From assembly GCA_951812925.1 (NCBI GenBank), contig OX638368.1, positions 151,948,492 through 152,012,491 on the forward strand: 64,000 bases of DNA. The letters are read 5' to 3'. The DNA comes from Calliopum simillimum. Lineage: Eukaryota > Arthropoda > Insecta > Diptera > Lauxaniidae. Positions within the stretch are counted from its first letter, which is position 1, and each line of letters begins with the position of its first letter. Under the pieces are notes generated by a model. That model did not search any database, was not told the DNA's origin, and worked only from the letters and a program-made list of their open reading frames with translations. Below, piece by piece: positions 57,106 through 64,000 of this stretch. The position numbers were made by a program, and so were the translations under genes.

Positions 57106-60100
57106 GGTTCATTGCTCTCAATTTTCTCTTAATCGTCAAGAATATAAACATTGATTTTAATCGTTCACATGCTATAGCCAAATTCTCAAAAAGGGCTATA
57201 TAAAATACCCCAAAAAGCCAATAACGGGTGGTCAGGAGAAACTTTTATTTGAGAAAAAAAAATTTCTTGGTTCAATCTGTCTAACTTTCTCTAAATCATC
57301 AAGAATGTTGGAAATGATTTTATTTGACACATTTTTATTATATTTCGCTCAATATTTGCTACTCATTTGCTCATTCCAAATAAAATACATTTAAGCAAAT
57401 GAAAACAATATAAATATAAATGCCATCTGTAACCGCAACCACAAAGAAAACCCAGACTTAAATCAAAACGATTATATTTGTAAAACTATATGACTCATAA
57501 AAGTTTAAATGCAAATTTAACTCTTAACTTGACAATGGACAAAGATCAGAGCAAATTTCAAAATACATACATTTTAATTGATATTTATTTCTTTCAAAAC
57601 TACACAACGAAAGAAAATATGAAAAATATAATCTAGGTATAAAGATCACTAAAGGTCTCAGCTACGTCAAATGATTGTAATCAAACTAGTCATCATTTAA
57701 TTAAGAGCACCCTAACAAAATTATCATCGACGACAAGATCACAATGACTTACATAAATTCGCCAGATTTTAGAAACAAAAATTTACATTATCTTGGAAAA
57801 ATTATAAAAAAAGAAATATAAAAAAAATGTGCACTTGTGTTGCAATTAAATAATTAAAAGCCATGCAATGAATGATTAGATTAAAATAATCAATTGTTTC
57901 GGCCTACAAGTACCCCATTCAAATGAACATTTAATATGATATACCAATATTTATAGTAAAATTAAAGTAGAATTTTGTGTAAAAAATCCCCTGCTGTTTC
58001 GCTAACTAAAATAACAAAAATATACATATTTGCAAATAAAAACAAATGTGACTCAAATAACATGATTGGCATATATTATCTATTATCATAAACTCACCCC
58101 CACCTCACCCCACCACATTCGTGCTTAGTACTTCCGATTTAGATTTGGAAAAAACGTAGCAAATCGTATGAAATACTTTCCGAAACATAAATAATATCAT
58201 TAGCTGATATGTGATATTTATTTTTTTTTAAATTTTCAATTATCGTAATGATGCAGCGCGATCGTCACAAATATCAACGATCGTTGTGTCGTCGTTCCCT
58301 CGTTGGTTGTTTGCTGCTTGATCGGATGGCTGGCTGGCCGGTCGGTCGATCGGTTGGTTGACGTGTTGTGCTATTTTTAACAACAAAAAAAAATTTAATT
58401 TCTACAAGGCGGCGGCAATGACGTAATGAATGAGAACCAATATCAACTATTTGAACAACAACAAATACGAGATATACATTTAACATTGGACTTTTGCAAT
58501 AATTTATAAGAGACAAATAAAATGTGTGTAATTGTCGTTATATTTTAAATGCGATAAAAAGTGAACTTATTCAAAAATTGCTCGATTCAATGGAAATTTA
58601 AGGAAACTAACGTTCACGTTTAGTTTTTTGTTTTTTTTTTTCTAGTATGAAAGGTAGAAACTTCCATCACGTCTCAATTTTGTGAAAATCGGTATAAAAA
58701 TATAAATAATTGCTTCTTCGACCCTTTTTGATACATTTCATGTCCGTACAATATACAGTTATCTTGATCGAAAAAAAAAATTCCCCGATGTCTCCAAAAA
58801 CCAAGAACGTACATCGACCATGTTTAATTAGAATATAATATTTACAAAATCGCATTAGATCCTTCATGCGTTTTTCTATGTATATCTTTTATATTGCGAC
58901 ATTATTTCTATACAAAAAAAAAATGAAAAAAAATACAACAAACAAACATAAAAATAGTCATTTTCGATCGACTCAGAGTGGATTTATCAATTAGGATTTT
59001 TGAGACATACTAACCTAAGCATTCAAAAAGTACTGTTTCTGCTATATTTGAGGTTATATAGTATTTAATAGCAAGACAAGATAGTTTCTGTACATAAAAC
59101 CTGATATGGTAGCTAAAAGCACTGGTCTTTTTCTTTTGAACCTAATTTAAAAAATTTCGATGTCTTCATTTTTGTCCGAAATATCGTAAACTGAACTAAA
59201 GAAAAATCTTGTTTTTTGCACTTTATTAAATTTTTAGTTTAGGATATCTCTGAGGAAAAAAAAAGTTATCAATATACATCAAATTGATTATAAAGATAAA
59301 AACTGCCATATGTTCAGAAATAGCCTTGTCTTGTTATAGATACATAATCTCAAATATAGTAGAAAATAGTATTTTCTAGATTTTAGATAAGTATAGATAT
59401 AGAAAAACGCAAGAAGAATCTGATCTGATTAAAAATGGTCTAAAAAGTCAAAGTACATACTTTGTTTTTGACAGCATCGTGGTATACTTCTCATGAAAGT
59501 CCTATAGAAAACGAATTTTTCGCAAACGTGCATTGCATCAAAATAACGTGATGTGATAATAAGACTCTAAAGAAGATTGAGGTTTGGACTTTCAAGTAAA
59601 ATATAAAATTTAATCAGCAGAAACCCACAAACATTTCAGATGAGTGTTGATCATAAGCTGGACGAAAAGTAGGCAATATGAAAAAAAGTATCACTCACAT
59701 TCACAACCTCACAATTGATTCAATTTTACCGAAAATGAAAAAAAATCGCAAACCATAGACATATAAACAGAAATTGTCCGCAGATGTTTTTTATATCACA
59801 AATTTTTATACACTTTAAAAATTTAATTTATTGCATTAAAAAATATTTTATATATTCAAAAGGATGTGTCCAAAAGCCGGCAAAAATTATTAAATTGTAA
59901 TCATTTGACGATTTGACAATTAAGCACTTAAGAAGTTGTAATTTATATAGACATAAATTTATGTAAATGTATTGATGTATGTATATATTTCAGCAAGATA
60001 TGTGTAAATTTTTACAAGCTTAATTTTGAGTGTCTTCATTTGATTCGTTGTATAAACAAACTTTCATCTCTGCCGCCCATTAAACTGATAAATTTATATT

Positions 60101-61451
60101 TGTCTTATATTGAGTATTAACCTACTAAAAATTGTATGCATATCTTTATTTGTTGGGAATATATATTTATTTTTTAAATTTGCACTTTTTTGTAGGAATT
60201 TCTTTTTTTTTTTTTTGTATATGATACTCCAAAAATGTTTTTTTTTATAACAAGTATTTGTGACATTAACGCGTATTTACTTATGTGTCCCAGTTACAGC
60301 CACACAATACAATACATGTTATGGCATTTTGTTTTTGTTTTTGAAAATATCAGTTAAGCCGATAAAGTCAAAGTACGATGTAAGTAGATAGATAAATGGT
60401 ATACAACATTTTTATGACAGTCAATAAAAAGTATCTTTTGCTTATCTCTTTCTATTATTGTTTTTGTTGCTAATTTTAAGGATAGGCGCAGAGATAACAT
60501 TTTTGCACGTTCATAAAAACTCTACTTTTTTCACCCATTGTTATCAAGCGTCAGTTTGTCATATGACGGAAGGTTATACGACTTCCGGTTGACTTTTTTA
60601 TATATGTATATACGTGTACCAGGTATATTTTACCTATATATGTTTTTTTTTTTTTAATATAAGCTAAAAAAGTATTGACCCAAGCACAAGTTATTTCCTT
60701 ATGCTTTTTTAACGAAGAGGTTGTTAAGTTGTTTTGTCAAACTGCCACAGCAAAATGTAACAAAGTTTAAAGGTCGTTTGGGGGCTACAAACCAATACTT
60801 GTCTATTACATTAAGAAAACTTGTTATGAATGGAAAAATAAAACCGATCTGTGTAAATTTCTGTTCAGCGATCAAAATTCAATAAAGAAAATAGTATTGT
60901 TACAAAAGAAATAAATTTCTTGTTGTGTTCCCATGTAAAGAAATCAATGTAGATTTGTGATAGTACAGTTAGTATATGAACAATTCTATGACAGAACGAA
61001 CCAACTTTCAGGTAGAAAATCACCGATTTCGCTAAAATTTTTTTACAGGGTAATTTAATCGATATGATTGGACAAGTTTTTTTTATATTACTCGAAACGT
61101 GTTCTTTAACCTGTCTCCCACATGGCAAATATGTTGTGATTTTTGTGTTTTTGAATTTAAAAAAGACTAAACTTTAGGCTTATGCGGTTTTTGAAAAAGG
61201 CCGAAAAACGCTAAATTAAAATATATAAACCCAACAAGTCAAATTTTCGATAAATTTATCAATGCTCTTTTTACCATTTTTCTTCTTAAATTGGTCTTAT
61301 AACGCAATTAGTGATTTTCGACCTGTAAGTTGAAATCTATCACATATCATGCGCCAATTTTGTGTAGAGCAGCTATATTTTTTTAAGAGTTGTTTCTTAC
61401 TATATAGGGGCCAAATGATACAAAAAAAACAAAATTTTTAAATTAAGTCTT
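57106..61451. other. Non-coding stretch
   Basis: No supported gene. 58262-58365 carries tetranucleotide-like repeats (GGCTGGCTGGCCGGTCGGTC). 59130-59420 resembles 52990-53290 (ATATCGTAAACTGAA, AGGATATCTC). 60560-60590 has a small hairpin (CGGAAGGTTATACGACTTCC). Confidence 0.5.
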
Positions 61452-61640
61452 CCCAGTGTGCCAGACGGTTCAAATCTTCGCTTTTTTATCCGTTACGGAT
61501 CCGTTACTGATCCGTTGGCGGGAGAGATTCCCAAAAAAAAAATGAATCGTTTATTTTTTTGGAATTTCTCCCGCAAACGGATCAGTAACGGATCCGTAAC
61601 GGGTAAAAAAGCGAAGATATGAACCGTCTGGCACACTGGG
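61452..61640. mobile_element. Hairpin MITE, 189 bp, near-perfect palindrome
   Basis: CCCAGTGTGCCAGACGGTTC at the left is mirrored exactly at the right; pairing continues through TCTTCGCTTTTTTA, CCGTTACGGATCCGTTACTG and ATCCGTT. The ends resemble hAT ends (CAGTGTGCC), but I see no 8-bp duplication. Confidence 0.85.
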
Positions 61641-61949
61641 TTATATCTGAGTTTTTAAAAAATGTTGTACGCACACAACATGGTGCATTAAAGGAGTAAA
61701 CATTTTTTTATTTTTTTTTTTTTAAATCCATCAAACTCAAGTATTTGGCTAATTTCATACACAAATAATCCTATTTGAGGGTCCACAGTAAATTAAATCC
61801 GAATTAGCAACGAAACGTAATCAAAACACTCACGAAGCATTGTTAAACTCAAATCAGCAACAAAACGTAGTTAAAACAGTCACGAAACGTAGTTAAATCC
61901 AAAGCAGCTCATTTGAAATCAAATAGACTTTCAGTCAGCTTCACAATAA

Positions 61950-62253
61950 TGATGGCCGTGGCTGAGTTGCTAACGTCCGCATCTATCACACGGCAGGTTC
62001 CTGGTACAAATCTTCCCAATATCAAAGCAGAAAAACTTTTATTTAAAGCATAAAATTGAAAATAATTGCCACTTTTTGACAATGTTGTTTTCTCTTTGTA
62101 CGTGTCAATGAAACTATTTGAAAGAAAAGCAAATTATTACGTCTCTGAAATTATTAAGCTCAGAAGAATGAAATTTGGTAAATACTGGGAAAATGAGCGT
62201 CGTTAAGCCCCCCTATGAGACATGGTTAAGCAAAGCGCGCCGGGAAATGCTAG
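61950..62253 (+). mobile_element. Helitron-like 3' end with tRNA-like piece
   Basis: Right end AAGCGCGCCGGGAAATGCTAG followed by T, an insect Helitron-type 3' terminus (CTAG at 62250-62253). Upstream, 61955-62010 reads GGCTGAGTTGCTAACGTCCG and CAGGTTCCTGGTACAAATC, similar to A-box and B-box regions and to the phrase GTTCCTGGTTCAAACC at 50843. The 5' limit of the element is not determined. Confidence 0.5.
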
Positions 62254-63182
62254 TTTTTTTATTTAAGTCTACGTTTGTTTATGAAATGCTTTCGATCTAT
62301 TTTGTTAGATATTAAAAGTTTAAAAAACCATTTAACATTGATGATGTTACATTTCCGCGAAAAGAAAATCTCATAAATTAAGCAATTTACTCACAAAACA
62401 AAAACCCAACAAAAATAGCAAAAGTAAAAACACCTGTTTGACAAATTTAAAAAATTAACATGACACGCGTTTAAAAACAAAAAAACAAGCAGAACCCAAA
62501 CGCTTTGACGAAACATTTAAACATCTTAAATAAATTATTGGAACATAGAATTTTCAGAATAAAAAAAAAATTGAAGTGAGAAAATCAAAACAACAAGACA
62601 GCGAGGCACTGAAAAATGATGAAAATTAATGTACCAGAATACAAGAGAGATTTGAAAAAAAATTGGCAATTCACATTTAAATTTATAATATAAAATCCGC
62701 ACAAGTAAATGCAAAGGAAAAATCATATAAAATGAAGAAAACTAACATAAAAACTAAAAATAACAACAATTTAAAGGAAAAACTAAAAAAAAAAAAACAA
62801 AACAGAGAGAGAAAAACTTTGCTTTAAATAAAATTGTACATTTAAGAAAAATTCTTAAGTGCAAATAAACATCAGCACACACATTGAGTACAAAAACGTG
62901 TGCTCTCTCTCTCAACACACAAAATATGCACTGTGGTCCAAAGTAAAAAAAAAATATGGTTGCTGCCTTAGCTAAAGCCAACTAAATAGAAGAATAGAAT
63001 AAACGATATAAAAAGCCAAAGTAAAAAAAAAAAATGTGTGGGCCAAACGTTGATCTTTTGCCGCGCTCTTTAAATGAGCAGCAACAAGAAAAAAAAAACA
63101 CAACTAAATAAATTAATTTTGATGTGGAAAGAATGAACGAAAATCCCATTGCTTCGAATATTTTCACTTTGCAAATATCGCA

Positions 63183-63305
63183 ATGAAAATCTACAATTTA
63201 GTCGAATACGAGTCCGAGCCCCTGAAGTTTCGTCGTGGTGGTGCTAAGATATTTTTATTATTTGAAATTAAAAGAAATAAAAAAAAAAATTGCGAGAAAA
63301 AATAG
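63183..63305 (+). CDS. Short ORF, unrecognised
   Basis: 40 codons, begins MKIYNLVEYESEPLKFRRGG, then turns lysine-rich and stops. The first half is more protein-like than neighbouring frames, and the ATG context (ATCGCAATG) is fair. No consensus donor follows the plausible part. It could be a decayed or alternative first exon or chance; not recognised. Confidence 0.2.
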   Translation: MKIYNLVEYESEPLKFRRGGAKIFLLFEIKRNKKKNCEKK

Positions 63306-63443
63306 AGATACGAAACGATCACGAATTTAGTTGAGTTAGTGGATATTTTTTTTATTAAACTTCAGCGGGTAAAAAATTAAAAAATAAAACAGAAAATTTT
63401 CATTTTCTATTAACAACCGAAAAACGTAAAAATACATCATAAT

Positions 63444-63464
63444 CTAACGTAACGTAACGTAACC
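63444..63464 (+). repeat. TAACG tandem, 4 copies
   Basis: TAACG repeated four times, the last decaying to TAACC. Confidence 0.8.
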
Positions 63465-64000
63465 TAAACGCGTTTTGAAAAGTTGCGCGCGTTTTACAAC
63501 GAACGAACGAAATTGCATCTGCAAAACGGAACTAAAATCTACAAATGGGGAAAACATACTATATACATAAATATATATATTTTTATATATTTATATGAAG
63601 AACAATATAAATCAGCATAAAAGGCGCAAATTTTTGTGGCTGAAGAAACTTACATAATAACTTGTTGCAATAAAAATAAATAAAATGCTACAAGGAATCT
63701 TGTAGAATATCTATTTAAGAGTGAATATTGTTTGAAGCTTATAGATTTTAAAATTATTGTTTCAAGTTTAAATGTTATTGCTAAAATTTAATTAATATAT
63801 TTTAAATAAATTGTAAATAAAAAATTGTGTAAAGTTTATAACACGCTATCCGGAGCTTTATTTTAAATATTTCTAAATACGCTGAAAATTGCGAAAAGCT
63901 TTTAAGTAATTTAGGAAAAAATTATTCTTTTCTTATTAATATCTCAGAATAAACTTTACGAAAAAATAGTTTAGGAAAATAAATACAGATTTAACAGAAT

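Larger units (their letters stand above)
62254..64000. other. A-rich non-coding stretch
   Basis: A-rich with CT/GA runs (GCTCTCTCTCTC near 62900), a TAACG tandem (63444-63464) and one 40-codon ORF (63183). Composition resembles the leader before the kay exon, so a further alternative promoter is conceivable, but nothing proves it. Confidence 0.4.

Noticed and set aside
1626..58055. Six TGAGTCA/TGACTCA AP-1 sites in the window (e.g. 1626, 18225, 25073, 33568, 57491, 58049), suggesting Fos autoregulation
   Set aside because: About seven are expected by chance at this base composition, so the number itself carries no signal; only the one in the leader is kept, at low confidence.
61452..61640. 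hAT MITE with 8-bp duplication
   Set aside because: Ends look hAT-like, but the flanks (TAAGTCTT and TTATATCT) do not match as an 8-bp duplication, so the superfamily is left open.
63444..63464. Telomere-like TAACG array
   Set aside because: Only four units, not the insect TTAGG repeat, and flies of this group lack such telomere repeats.
33848..64000. Expected nested gene fig (a PP2C phosphatase in the Drosophila kay intron) and the bZIP core exons
   Set aside because: No PP2C-like or basic-zipper-like frame is visible on either strand here; they may lie beyond the window or be arranged differently.

Overview
The window is AT-rich insect nuclear DNA with long non-coding stretches, many poly-A/T runs and a dense load of degraded transposons. 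Two mariner relics, R1-, RNase H- and RTE-type LINE relics, Helitron-like ends, foldback MITEs and the Drosophila-style exon signals (CAAAC-ATG context, GTAAGT donors, TATA plus TCAGTT initiator) point to a higher fly (Diptera, Schizophora). A tephritid fruit fly is my best guess, but that is inference.

Only two protein-coding exons are convincing, both on the + strand. One at 33761-33847 encodes 29 residues that match, from memory, the N-terminus of one isoform of Drosophila kayak (kay, the fly Fos bZIP protein). It has a TATA/initiator promoter, a 5'UTR of about 625 nt with one uORF, and a phase-0 donor. The other, 25 kb upstream at 8000-8278, encodes a 93-residue acidic then Thr-rich N-terminus, also ending at a phase-0 donor. 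The simplest reading is that both are alternative first exons of one large kay locus, with the shared bZIP exons to the right of the window. Everything from 8279 onward would then be intron for the upstream isoform, and 33848-64000 intron for both.

Layout: 1-2340 repeat-rich upstream DNA; 2347-4946 a foldback carrying a Helitron-like insert, followed by an R1 LINE relic; 5039-5896 a Transib-like non-autonomous element with RSS-like ends; 6582-8278 a hairpin, then the first exon and its leader; 9200-11310 two degraded LINEs, a MITE and a hairpin; 13019-24760 many inverted-repeat elements, a piggyBac-like element and one GC-richer island with a possible exon (17940-18676); 24110-31020 Helitron-like tandem units; 32820-33847 the kay promoter and exon; 34805-35387 a tandem dimer of a TTA-flanked foldback element; 37236-37600 and 41430-42470 mariner relics; 46717-47577 a large foldback of the same TTA-flanked group; 48800-62253 further hairpins, an inverted minisatellite, SINE-like tRNA-related repeats and a Helitron-like 3' end; 62254-64000 A-rich DNA with one short ORF of unknown meaning.

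No tRNA, rRNA or CRISPR locus was found. The most interesting items are the Transib-like element whose two ends resemble a 23/12 recombination-signal pair, the kay promoter and leader, the dimer of the TTA-flanked foldback, and the tandem Helitron-like unit.
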